From assembly GCF_013285385.1 (NCBI RefSeq), contig NZ_CP054212.1, positions 2,356,001-2,420,000 of the forward strand: a DNA stretch of 64,000 nt, given 5' to 3'. Made by a program: the position numbers and the translations under genes. Each line of letters begins with the position of its first letter. The stretch's first letter is position 1. Positions 1 through 7,376 of the stretch are shown here, piece after piece. The stretch is from Paramixta manurensis. Its GTDB lineage: Bacteria; Pseudomonadota; Gammaproteobacteria; Enterobacterales; Enterobacteriaceae. The notes under the pieces are model-generated. The model did no database searches. It saw nothing but the letters and a program-made list of their open reading frames with translations, and had not been told where the DNA came from.

Positions 1-186
1 GGTCACCTCCCTCGCAGAGGCCAGCGGATGGTATTCCAGTTGCACGTTCAGCCCGGCTACCGGATTATTGTTCTCATCCACGAACTGAAGTTCAAGCCAG
101 TATTTATGCGGCTCACCGCGACAGTAAACGACCTTCCCTTTGGGCCTGAGGCTGGTGACACAGGTATTGTCGCCAATAATTTCCAT
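1..186 (-). CDS. Uncharacterised protein, N-terminal 62 residues only (gene runs off the left edge)
   Basis: An uninterrupted reading frame starts at ATG 186 and continues past base 1, so only the first 62 residues are visible. A good ribosome binding site (GAAGGGAA) lies 7-8 bases upstream. The peptide has no signal sequence. It contains a segment of the type LELQFVDENNNPVAGL, the kind of beta-strand/turn pattern found in small Ig-like or transthyretin-like modules. I associate such openings with proteins near type VI secretion or Rhs loci, but that is an impression and not a family match. The C-terminal part, which would decide the function, is outside the window. Confidence 0.6.
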   Translation of the reverse strand, partial: MEIIGDNTCVTSLRPKGKVVYCRGEPHKYWLELQFVDENNNPVAGLNVQLEYHPLASAREVT

Positions 187-355
187 GCCGATTCCCTTCA
201 CATTCCTATGTGTAAATAACGTTCCATCGTAACCAGCGCGTGATTTTAACGTCATTGTTCCAGGACAAAGAAACGATTTATTCTGCCAGACGTGGCGATT
301 TACTCTGCTACATCCATACAAAAATGCCCACCATGAGCACACATTATTGTAACAG

Positions 356-1537
356 TTACACACTCTCCGCCGGGCGTGGCAGCATACCTTTCAGAATCAC
401 AACCAATGCCACGTTGATGAGCGCTAACGCGCACAGTAACCACAACGTCGCCTGCGAACCCATGGTCTGATACACATAACCGCCAATCAATGGCGTAGCT
501 GCCTGACCAATCAGCGCCGGACGCGCCATGCGCCCGACCACAATCGCGTACTCTTCACTTTTCACCATCGCCAGAGGTAACGTGCCACGTACAATCGCCC
601 GCAGCCCGTTGCCCGCGCCATATAACAGCATGCTGAAAACCGCCAGATGCGGAAAGAGCGTGAGCGTTAACAGACCAACCGCCACTAATCCTACCGAGAA
701 AAAAGTGGTCCAGATCGGATGACCGCGTTTAAACGCCATGTCAACAATGCGCGAGGCCACCTGGCAAGGGCCGAGGATAGCGCTAACCGCCAACGCGGCC
801 GCCAGTGAATAACCGCTGGCTTGCAGCAGCGTAATCAGTTGCACTGAAATCGCCGTCATAATCACCGACGCGAGGGTAAAAATACTGCACAACAGCCAGA
901 ATAGCAGCGGCGCAATTGCGCTGTTGCCCTGCGTGCGTGACACCGGCTGATAGCCCGGCGGCAACCGATGTGGAATCGCAAAGTAGTACATCGGCCATAC
1001 GGTGACCACCAACATCCCGGCGTAGGCAAAGCATGCATGTCGCCAACCCAGCCATTCAATCAGAAACGCAATACCAGGCCATACCAGCGAGGTACAAAAA
1101 CCGGAAATCAGCGTGATACCGGTAATCGCGCCGCGCGCAAATCCGCCATATAGCGTGCCAAGCGTGGCGAACAGCGCATCGTACAATCCCATCGCCATGC
1201 CAACGCCGATAATCAGCCAGGCGCAGAGGAACAGCCACAATTGATGCGCATTGCCCACCATCACCAGCCCCAGTGCCATCACGACTCCACTGGCGGCTAG
1301 CATACCGCGCCCACCGGTACTGGCGATGATACGCCCACTCAATGGCGCTAACAGGCCGGAAATAAGAATGCCGAGCGACAGCGCGCCATAGACCCATTGC
1401 TGTGACCAGCCGGTTTCGCGGATCACCGGCGCGGCCAGCACCGCCATAATGTAGAAAGATCCGCCCCATGATAAAATTTGTACCAAGCCCAACAGGATAA
1501 TGCCGGATGTAGCAGGTTTTGGATTAGGTGGCTGCAC
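356..1537 (-). CDS. MFS transporter (12-helix exporter type)
   Basis: A 393-residue, strongly hydrophobic protein with the layout of a 12-helix major facilitator: two halves joined by a hydrophilic loop near residue 190-215, and a helix 2-3 loop with the MFS-like GRIIAST. It would sit in the inner membrane and move a small solute by proton coupling; the substrate cannot be read from the sequence. The start is GTG at 1537 with AAGGA seven bases upstream, because no ATG lies in a suitable place. It is 16 bases downstream of the XRE/MmyB regulator gene and is probably co-transcribed with it. Confidence 0.85.
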   Translation of the reverse strand: MQPPNPKPATSGIILLGLVQILSWGGSFYIMAVLAAPVIRETGWSQQWVYGALSLGILISGLLAPLSGRIIASTGGRGMLAASGVVMALGLVMVGNAHQLWLFLCAWLIIGVGMAMGLYDALFATLGTLYGGFARGAITGITLISGFCTSLVWPGIAFLIEWLGWRHACFAYAGMLVVTVWPMYYFAIPHRLPPGYQPVSRTQGNSAIAPLLFWLLCSIFTLASVIMTAISVQLITLLQASGYSLAAALAVSAILGPCQVASRIVDMAFKRGHPIWTTFFSVGLVAVGLLTLTLFPHLAVFSMLLYGAGNGLRAIVRGTLPLAMVKSEEYAIVVGRMARPALIGQAATPLIGGYVYQTMGSQATLWLLCALALINVALVVILKGMLPRPAESV

Positions 1538-1553
1538 TGCCTGTTCCTTGCGG

Positions 1554-2414
1554 TTAATGAGTGGCGGTTAACAATGCCAGCGCGGCGGCGCTATGCTCAT
1601 CATCGGGAATATAAACCAGCATCCGATCGCCATTACGCGGCGCAGACCACCAATTATTTTGTCGCAGCGCCATTTGCCCCACTTGCGGATGCGTAAAATA
1701 TTTCACCCGGTTTTCAATACTGCGCAGCTCATAGCGCTCCCACAACCGGCAAAACTCTTCAGAACTGTTCATTAAACGCGCCAGCAAATCCTCCCACTCC
1801 GGCTCGCCTAAATGCTCACCCATTTGGGCGCGAAACATCCCCACCATATGCGGCAACACTTCGTCGCGATCGGCCATCGCACTCCGCCAGGCCGGATGAT
1901 TAAACCCCAGCCAGATACAGTTACGCTCCTCCTGCGGCAGCGTATCGAGGTCAATACGCATCAGGCGACACCAGGCCTCGTTATAACCATAAATATCAAA
2001 GCGCGGGCTTTGTACCATCGCCGGATAAGGGCGGATAGCATCCAATAGCGCCTGGGTTTGCGCCGATATTTTCGCGCAAACCTTGGCCGCACGGGTGGCA
2101 GGATGCGGTTGCCCGGCCAGCCGAAACAGGTGCTGGGTTTCGGCTTCGTTACACTGTAACGCATTCGCAATCGCAATTAAGGTTTTTGTGGAGGCATTAA
2201 TATCGCGCCCTTGCTCCAGCCAGGTGTACCAAGTTACGCCGACATCCGCCAGTTGCGCCACTTCTTCACGCCGCAAGCCGGGCGTGCGACGATTACGCAT
2301 GCGCGGTAACCCTAAGCGGTTCGGATCAAGACTCTCACGGCGGCTACGCAGGAAAGCGCCCAATAAGCGACGATTAGGGTTTTCTGCTGCCGGGAAATCA
2401 TTGTGCGTTGACAT
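1554..2414 (-). CDS. XRE-type transcriptional regulator with MmyB-like ligand domain
   Basis: A 286-residue regulator. Residues about 15-85 form an XRE helix-turn-helix; the stretch RRTPGLRREEVAQLADVGV followed by TWYTWLEQGRD is the hallmark of the HTH_31/MmyB group. Residues about 105-270 form the MmyB-like domain, a PAS-like ligand pocket that binds fatty-acid-like molecules in characterised members. The start at 2414 is preceded by GGAG. It diverges from a 14-helix MFS exporter at 2535 and precedes a second MFS gene, the usual arrangement of a local regulator controlling efflux. The ligand is unknown. Confidence 0.88.
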   Translation of the reverse strand: MSTHNDFPAAENPNRRLLGAFLRSRRESLDPNRLGLPRMRNRRTPGLRREEVAQLADVGVTWYTWLEQGRDINASTKTLIAIANALQCNEAETQHLFRLAGQPHPATRAAKVCAKISAQTQALLDAIRPYPAMVQSPRFDIYGYNEAWCRLMRIDLDTLPQEERNCIWLGFNHPAWRSAMADRDEVLPHMVGMFRAQMGEHLGEPEWEDLLARLMNSSEEFCRLWERYELRSIENRVKYFTHPQVGQMALRQNNWWSAPRNGDRMLVYIPDDEHSAAALALLTATH

Positions 2415-2442
2415 GGTTTTGACTCCGCTACGCCATCAGACA

Positions 2443-2457
2443 GGTAGTATTGATACC
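2443..2457. promoter_or_regulatory. Candidate operator between regulator and DHA2 exporter
   Basis: The 120-base divergent region holds the near-palindrome GGTAGTATTGATACC, just upstream of the regulator start, and a second inverted repeat, ATCACCG (2490-2496) with CGGTGAT (2507-2513), upstream of the exporter. A GGTACC follows at 2474-2479. The position suggests operator function for the XRE/MmyB protein. No consensus for this family is known to me, so this rests on symmetry and location alone. Confidence 0.35.
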
Positions 2458-2534
2458 ATGATAAGCAAGAACTGGTACCCGTTTTAACGATCACCGATGC
2501 TATGCCCGGTGATGATTAAACACAAGGGTTTAGC

Positions 2535-3968
2535 ATGATGAATACCTCCACGCTTGGGCGCGCGGGTCTGCTGGTTTTGTTATCCGGGCAGTTGCTGCCG
2601 CTAATTGACTTTTCTATCGTTAATGTGGCGCTCGACGCCATGGCACAAACCTTTAACGCTTCGCCGATTCAGTTGGAATTAATCGTGGCGATTTATGGTA
2701 TCGCTTTTGCGGTATGTCTGGCCATGGGTGGGCGCTTCGGCGATAACTTTGGTCGCCGTCGGGTATTTCTTGCCGGAGTATGGTTATTTGCCCTCGCCTC
2801 GCTGTTGTGCGGTATTGCCGGGTCGGTATGGGTATTATTGGTTGCCCGTATGCTACAAGGCGCGGGAGCGGCGCTGATCGTACCGCAGATTCTTGCCACC
2901 TTACACGTCACCTTAAGCGGGCAGCGACATGCGCGGGCGATTGGTTTATATGGCGGTATCGGTGGACTCGCTTTTATCATTGGCCAGGTGTTAGGCGGTT
3001 TTTTAGTCGGTGCCGATATAGGCGGCTACGGCTGGCGTAGCGTGTTTTTGATTAATCTCCCGGTGTGCCTGATTATTTTACTTACCGCCCATCGGTTTGT
3101 ACCAAACACACGCAATGAAAGACCGGTGGCGATTGACCTGCAGGGCACGTTATTACTGGGCGGCGCGGTCGGTTGCATGATGCTGGCGTTGGCGCTGGGC
3201 CCGATTCTCCATTGGTCATGGCCATGCATTCTGTTACTGGCGTTGTTTCCGTTGCTGCTGCATCGGCTGCGCCAGGTCGAATTAAAGCTGGAAATGCAGC
3301 ATGGCGCCCCGCTACTGCCGCCGAGTTTATTACGGCTGCCAAGCGTGCGTTTTGCCATTAGTCTGGCAGTATTGTTTTTTTCCTGCTGGAGCGGTTTTAT
3401 GTTTGCCGTGGCGCTCACCTTGCAATCCGGCCTGGGATTAAATTCGTTTCAGTCGGGAAATGCTTTTATCGCGCTGGGTGCTTCGTATTTTATTGGCGCG
3501 CAGCTTTCGACCCGAATGGTTGAACGTTTTGGTAAGCGCGCGACCTTGCTGTGGGGCTGTGGGATTCAGATGGTGGGTTTGGCCGTGCTAATGGCGACGT
3601 TTTACCGTAGCTGGCCGGCAATCGGGATTCTAACCCTGGCGCCCGCAACTATCCTGATCGGTTTCGGCCAATCGTTTATTGTCAGCACCTTCTATCGGAT
3701 TGGCCTTGCTGATGTACCGGCTCATCATGCCGGATCGGGAAGTGCGATGTTATCAACGGTACAGCAGGCTTCCCTGGGACTGGGGCCAATGTTGCTCGGT
3801 TCGGTATTTAGTCAGGTGTTATTACGCCATGATTATCGTGCTGCAATCCTCGCGACGCTGGCGGTGGAAGGCGTCATTATGCTGTTGTTAATAGCCCGCA
3901 CCGCGTTTTCTCGCCGCTCCTTTCAGTCACACCGTGCCACTATCATCCCGCCGGTGTGCGGCGAGTAA
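2535..3968 (+). CDS. MFS transporter, DHA2 (14-helix drug exporter) family
   Basis: A 477-residue membrane protein with the features of the 14-helix DHA2 (QacA/EmrB-like) group: an N-terminal helix containing DFSIVNVALDAM (motif D1 type), GGRFGDNFGRRR in the helix 2-3 loop (motif A, about residues 66-77), and a motif C-like Gly-rich segment GLYGGIGGLAFIIGQVLGG near residue 140-160. It is likely a proton-driven exporter of toxic compounds in the inner membrane. The ATG at 2535 has AGGG seven bases upstream; the next codon is also ATG. It is divergent from the XRE/MmyB gene and followed by a strong hairpin, so it is probably monocistronic. Confidence 0.88.
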   Translation: MMNTSTLGRAGLLVLLSGQLLPLIDFSIVNVALDAMAQTFNASPIQLELIVAIYGIAFAVCLAMGGRFGDNFGRRRVFLAGVWLFALASLLCGIAGSVWVLLVARMLQGAGAALIVPQILATLHVTLSGQRHARAIGLYGGIGGLAFIIGQVLGGFLVGADIGGYGWRSVFLINLPVCLIILLTAHRFVPNTRNERPVAIDLQGTLLLGGAVGCMMLALALGPILHWSWPCILLLALFPLLLHRLRQVELKLEMQHGAPLLPPSLLRLPSVRFAISLAVLFFSCWSGFMFAVALTLQSGLGLNSFQSGNAFIALGASYFIGAQLSTRMVERFGKRATLLWGCGIQMVGLAVLMATFYRSWPAIGILTLAPATILIGFGQSFIVSTFYRIGLADVPAHHAGSGSAMLSTVQQASLGLGPMLLGSVFSQVLLRHDYRAAILATLAVEGVIMLLLIARTAFSRRSFQSHRATIIPPVCGE

Positions 3969-3972
3969 TCAA

Positions 3973-4000
3973 GCCGGGGCTGTTATCAGCCCCGGCGTCT
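3973..4000. terminator. Bidirectional rho-independent terminator
   Basis: A perfect 10-base-pair stem (GCCGGGGCTG / CAGCCCCGGC, loop TTAT) lies between the convergent exporter and oxidoreductase genes. It is followed on the plus strand by GTCTTATTATT. Confidence 0.75.
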
Positions 4001-4005
4001 TATTA

Positions 4006-4560
4006 TTAGCCACGCAAACGCCGGGCGATGTCCGCCACTCGCGCGCCGTATAATTTGGCGGTTTCCAAATCGCCCGCCGCAATATTGTCCGCCGCGGCGT
4101 CGGAAGGCGATTGAATTAACGCGCCGACCGAGCCGCCGAGGTTGTTAACATCATTCCGGGTTGAAGCTAGGGTATTGGCGGGCAGCAACCCCAGACTTAC
4201 CCAGATTCCCCCGTGCTGTGAGGCCAGCGTTTGCAACGTAATTAGCGTGACTTGTTTATCACCGTTTAAACTGGCGCTATTGGTAAAACCGCCAAAGACC
4301 TTGTCTTGCCAGCCGCGCGTAAACCAAACCTTTGAAGTGGCATCCTGAAACTTCTTAAACTGCCACGCTACGCTCCCCATATAGGTTGGCGAACCGAATA
4401 TAATCGCATCAGCGGCGTTAAGCGCTTCCCACTCTTGCTCGCTAATTTCACCGTTATTATCAATAGCGATAAGCTGTGCGTGCGCTCCCTCTGCAACATA
4501 TTGCGCAACATGCTGGGTGTGGCCGTAGCCGGAGTAATAGATAACAACTGCTTTAGTCAT
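4006..4560 (-). CDS. Flavodoxin-like NAD(P)H-dependent oxidoreductase (WrbA/flavodoxin fold)
   Basis: A 184-residue cytoplasmic flavoprotein. The N-terminus MTKAVVIYYSGYGHTQ is the FMN phosphate-binding loop of the flavodoxin fold, and GSPTYMGSVAWQFK (about residues 62-75) and GFTNSASLNGDKQ are the second and third cofactor loops of WrbA-like quinone reductases. A longer upstream reading exists, but ATG 4560 has AAGGAAAA directly upstream and matches the normal family start. It is divergent from an HxlR regulator gene, a common pairing in which the redox- or electrophile-sensing regulator controls the reductase. The natural substrate is probably a quinone or another electrophile. Confidence 0.87.
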   Translation of the reverse strand: MTKAVVIYYSGYGHTQHVAQYVAEGAHAQLIAIDNNGEISEQEWEALNAADAIIFGSPTYMGSVAWQFKKFQDATSKVWFTRGWQDKVFGGFTNSASLNGDKQVTLITLQTLASQHGGIWVSLGLLPANTLASTRNDVNNLGGSVGALIQSPSDAAADNIAAGDLETAKLYGARVADIARRLRG

Positions 4561-4624
4561 GGCATTTTCCTTGTGTGACGGAGGCAAACAAAAAATGGAA
4601 CTTCTCGGTTTCTTTCCGCGCCAT

Positions 4625-4672
4625 AGTATCTTTAGTATACTCACACGGACAAGAAGGCACCTTTTCGATACT
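4625..4672. promoter_or_regulatory. Candidate HxlR operator region
   Basis: The 132-base gap between the divergent oxidoreductase and HxlR genes contains AGTATC (4625-4630), the perfect palindrome AGTATACT (4634-4641) and the inverted copy GATACT (4667-4672). Clustered AGTAT/ATACT half-sites resemble the TACT/AGTA-type inverted repeats known for HxlR-family proteins such as YodB. The assignment is by analogy. Confidence 0.4.
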
Positions 4673-4692
4673 TGGTTACCTCGGAGAAACCT

Positions 4693-5067
4693 ATGCAGCA
4701 ACCTGACCAACCCTACAGCGTGTTTGATAGCCACTGTCCGGCACGCCAATTTTTCGAGCGTCTGGCCGATAAGTGGACGCTATTAATCATTGGTCAACTG
4801 CGCCATGGCCCGGTGCGCTTTAATCAACTGCGCCGCAGCGTTGATGGGATTACGCAAAAAGTCCTGTCGCAAACCTTAAAAAAGCTTGAGCGCGATGGAC
4901 TCATTGCACGACAGGTGTTTGCGACCGTGCCGGTGACGGTGGAGTATTCCCTTACCGGTTTAGGTTGCACGCTGGTTGAAACCTTTGAACGCCTGGCGTT
5001 TTGGGCCGAGAGCAATATTGAAGAGATAATCGCCGCGCAAAAACGTTACGATGTGCAGCAAGCCTAA
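4693..5067 (+). CDS. HxlR-family transcriptional regulator
   Basis: A 124-residue winged-helix protein of the MarR-like HxlR family. The segment CPARQFFERLADKWTLLII is the diagnostic start of the domain, followed by a GPVRFNQLRR recognition region and a VEYSLTGLG wing. The N-terminal half carries one Cys (in the DSHCPARQ segment), the position that senses thiol-reactive compounds in some homologues. An in-frame upstream codon exists, but ATG 4693 has GGAGA correctly spaced. It is divergent from the flavodoxin-like oxidoreductase and is the obvious candidate regulator of it. Confidence 0.9.
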   Translation: MQQPDQPYSVFDSHCPARQFFERLADKWTLLIIGQLRHGPVRFNQLRRSVDGITQKVLSQTLKKLERDGLIARQVFATVPVTVEYSLTGLGCTLVETFERLAFWAESNIEEIIAAQKRYDVQQA

Positions 5068-5215
5068 TAACGGTCAGGATCGCAATAACCTGCTTTTAGG
5101 GATTTTCTTACCCTGATTTGACCGTTGCCCCCTGTCGTTTAGCCGCTATCCGCTATAGTTAATGGCGTTTTTCATTGTTACGCCTTAATTGGTCACACAG
5201 CGCTAAGGATTCAGG

Positions 5216-5473
5216 ATGGGTACATACTATTACGTTAATAATACGCACAGCCTCAAACAGCCTTACACGGTCCATGCTGCCGGATGTCAGCATTTACCTA
5301 CTCTTGACCAACGGTTGTTTCTCGGCACGTTTTATACACCCGCCGCAGCGGTACAGCAGGCGCAGAAATATTACCCTTCGGCGAGCGGTTGCGCGTTATG
5401 TTGCCCGCTGCCGCCGGGAAGAGTTCGACACCGACGCGCGACGGTGGAGCAACACAAGGTTGCCGAGATTTAA
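5216..5473 (+). CDS. Small conserved Cys/His protein of unknown function
   Basis: An 85-residue protein with no signal peptide or membrane helix. It has the pattern YYYVN...H..AGCQHLP...LGTFYTPAAAVQQAQKYYP...GCALCCPLP. I recognise the pattern (aromatic start, single Cys after a His, regular YF...A...A.KYY, then a C..CC cluster) from small uncharacterised bacterial proteins but know no function. The spaced His/Cys residues suggest a metal site. The ATG at 5216 has AAGGATTCAGG upstream, and a strong terminator follows at 5494, so it is its own unit between the HxlR and cytochrome b561 genes. Confidence 0.75.
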   Translation: MGTYYYVNNTHSLKQPYTVHAAGCQHLPTLDQRLFLGTFYTPAAAVQQAQKYYPSASGCALCCPLPPGRVRHRRATVEQHKVAEI

Positions 5474-5493
5474 TCGCGGTTTCTGATGTTAAG

Positions 5494-5517
5494 GGTTGCC
5501 TGGCGGCAACCTTTTTG
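5494..5517 (+). terminator. Rho-independent terminator of the small Cys/His gene
   Basis: Stem GGTTGCC / GGCAACC with loop TGGC, followed by TTTTTG, 20 bases after the stop codon at 5473. Confidence 0.85.
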
Positions 5518-5618
5518 TTTTAACCGCCAGGTGGTTTCTTCTTCTTTATCTCATGCGCCCGGTTTAGATTATGGTTAACTATTTAGGTTGACCCTTTTCG
5601 CGACAGGCTGAGGAATAA

Positions 5619-6155
5619 ATGAAGAAATTTGCACCGTCACAAATTACCCTGCACTGGCTGGTATTTATTCTGGTGGTGATTGCTTATGCAATGATTGAGT
5701 TACGCGGCTTCGCCGGGCGCGGCACCCCATTACGCGCGATAATGATCGCCACTCACTTTAGCTGTGGCTTTACCATTCTGCTCCTGATGCTGGCGCGCCT
5801 GTTCTTGCGACATCGGCACCCTTCCCCGGCGATTGAGCCACCGCCGCCGTTATGGCAGGTCGCGCTGGCGAAAATAATGCATGCCCTTATCTATCTTCTG
5901 TTTATCGGCTTACCAATTCTTGGCCTGATATCACGCTATTATGATGGGCAACATTGGGTGTTGTTCGGTTTGTCGATGCCGGTCGCCGACCCGTCGGATG
6001 AAGATTTCGCTTATGAGGTGATCGACTGGCATAAGACACTGGCACCGCTTGGCTATTGGCTGATTGGCCTGCACGCGGCGGCGGCGTTATTTCACCACTA
6101 TGTGATCAAAGACAGCACACTGCTGCGCATGATGCCCGGAAAACGAGAAAAGTAA
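5619..6155 (+). CDS. Cytochrome b561 (membrane dihaem quinol oxidase type)
   Basis: A 178-residue inner-membrane protein with four predicted helices and His residues at the positions expected for two b-haems: HW near residue 12, ATHFSCG near 47, AKIMHAL near 90 and GLHAAAALFHHY near 148-158. This is the bacterial CybB-type cytochrome b561 family, which transfers electrons from quinol; in E. coli CybB acts as a superoxide:ubiquinone oxidoreductase. Length and start (ATG 5619, GAGGA upstream) are normal. It is only six bases before sotB, so the two are probably co-transcribed, although no functional link is known. Confidence 0.9.
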   Translation: MKKFAPSQITLHWLVFILVVIAYAMIELRGFAGRGTPLRAIMIATHFSCGFTILLLMLARLFLRHRHPSPAIEPPPPLWQVALAKIMHALIYLLFIGLPILGLISRYYDGQHWVLFGLSMPVADPSDEDFAYEVIDWHKTLAPLGYWLIGLHAAAALFHHYVIKDSTLLRMMPGKREK

Positions 6156-6161
6156 TCTGTA

Positions 6162-7343
6162 ATGTCTACCACAACTGTTTCGCGTAAAACCGCATGGCTG
6201 CGCGTAGTGTTACTCGCTATAGCCGCCTTTGTCTTTAATACCACCGAATTTGTACCGGTTGGGTTGCTCTCGGATATTGCCGCGTCGTTTTCAATGAAAA
6301 CTGCGGAAGTCGGCGTGATGTTAACTATCTATGCTTGGGTAGTGGCGCTGATGTCTCTGCCGTTAATGCTGGCGACGCGTCAGGTAGAGCGTCGCCTGCT
6401 GCTATCGGCTATTTTTTTGCTGTTCATCGCCAGCCATCTTTTGTCGGTATTTGCCTGGAGTTTTTCATCGCTAGTGATTTCCCGGATTGGGATTGCGCTG
6501 GCGCATGCGATTTTTTGGTCAATTACCGCCTCACTGGCAATTCGCGTCGCCCCGGCGGGTAAGAAGACGCAAGCGTTAAGCATGTTGGCGACCGGTACCG
6601 CGCTGGCGATGGTATTGGGCGTACCCATTGGTCGTATTATTGGTCAATACCTTGGCTGGCGCATTACCTTCGGCGCGATTGCCCTTTCCGCCTTGGTGCT
6701 GATGCTGATGTTAATACGTTTGCTACCTAAGCTCCCAAGCGAGCACAGTGGTTCACTGAGCAGTGTCCCTATGCTGTTCAGACGGCCGCCGCTGGTCGGC
6801 CTCTATTTATTGACTATTTTAGTGGTAACCGCGCACTACACGGCTTACAGCTATATCGAACCCTTTATGCAGGTTATCGCCGCACAGGGCAAGAACTTCA
6901 CCACCTTTCTGTTGCTGATCTTTGGTTCTGCCGGGATTCTGGGGAGCCTCATTTTCAGCCTGCTGGGGAATCGGTTTCCATCCACGCTATTATTAAGCGC
7001 GATTGGGTTAATTACCGTCTGCATGGGGCTGTTACTGTTTTCCGCGACCCGACCGGTAACGGTTTCAATATTATGTATTGTCTGGGGAATGGCGATGATG
7101 ATCATTGGCCTCGCCATGCAAGTACGCGTGTTAACTCTGGCACCCGACGCGACCGATGTTGCTATGTCGCTGCTTTCCGGGATTTACAATATTGGGATTG
7201 GTGCCGGCGCGCTGTTGGGTAACCAAGTCAGCTTACATCTGGAAATGGCCGATATTGGCTATATCGGCGCATTAATTGGCGTACTGGGATTAGCCTGGTG
7301 CGGGTTTATCTTCCAACGCTATCCGCAATTGCGCAGACACTGA
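6162..7343 (+). CDS. sotB: Sugar efflux transporter SotB
   Basis: A 393-residue MFS transporter that follows E. coli SotB (YdeA) almost helix for helix. The N-terminus, NTTEFVPVGLLSDIA in helix 1, FWSITASLAIR with APAGK in the central part, and PDATDVAM...GIYNIGIGAGALLGNQVSLH near the C-terminus are characteristic. The E. coli protein exports L-arabinose, lactose and IPTG and lowers intracellular sugar stress. The start at 6162 gives the E. coli-like N-terminus. It lies directly behind the cytochrome b561 gene and is closed by a hairpin at 7353. Confidence 0.95.
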   Translation: MSTTTVSRKTAWLRVVLLAIAAFVFNTTEFVPVGLLSDIAASFSMKTAEVGVMLTIYAWVVALMSLPLMLATRQVERRLLLSAIFLLFIASHLLSVFAWSFSSLVISRIGIALAHAIFWSITASLAIRVAPAGKKTQALSMLATGTALAMVLGVPIGRIIGQYLGWRITFGAIALSALVLMLMLIRLLPKLPSEHSGSLSSVPMLFRRPPLVGLYLLTILVVTAHYTAYSYIEPFMQVIAAQGKNFTTFLLLIFGSAGILGSLIFSLLGNRFPSTLLLSAIGLITVCMGLLLFSATRPVTVSILCIVWGMAMMIIGLAMQVRVLTLAPDATDVAMSLLSGIYNIGIGAGALLGNQVSLHLEMADIGYIGALIGVLGLAWCGFIFQRYPQLRRH

Positions 7344-7352
7344 TGAAAACCG

Positions 7353-7373
7353 GTCGGGCCTGCCCGACTTTTG
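7353..7373 (+). terminator. Rho-independent terminator after sotB
   Basis: GTCGGGC-CT-GCCCGAC followed by TTTTGC, between the convergent sotB and CobW-type genes. Confidence 0.7.
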
Positions 7374-7376
7374 CAT

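Noticed and set aside
1056..1469. 137-codon frame inside the MFS gene on the same strand
   Set aside because: Out-of-frame shadow of a clear 12-helix transporter; Arg/His-rich product typical of frame-shifted GC-rich coding DNA.
5069..5126. Inverted repeat AACGGTCA / TGACCGTT around a small AGGG/CCCT hairpin after the HxlR gene
   Set aside because: Could be a terminator or structured RNA, but the arms are short, the spacing is long and there is no U-tract; not enough for a feature.
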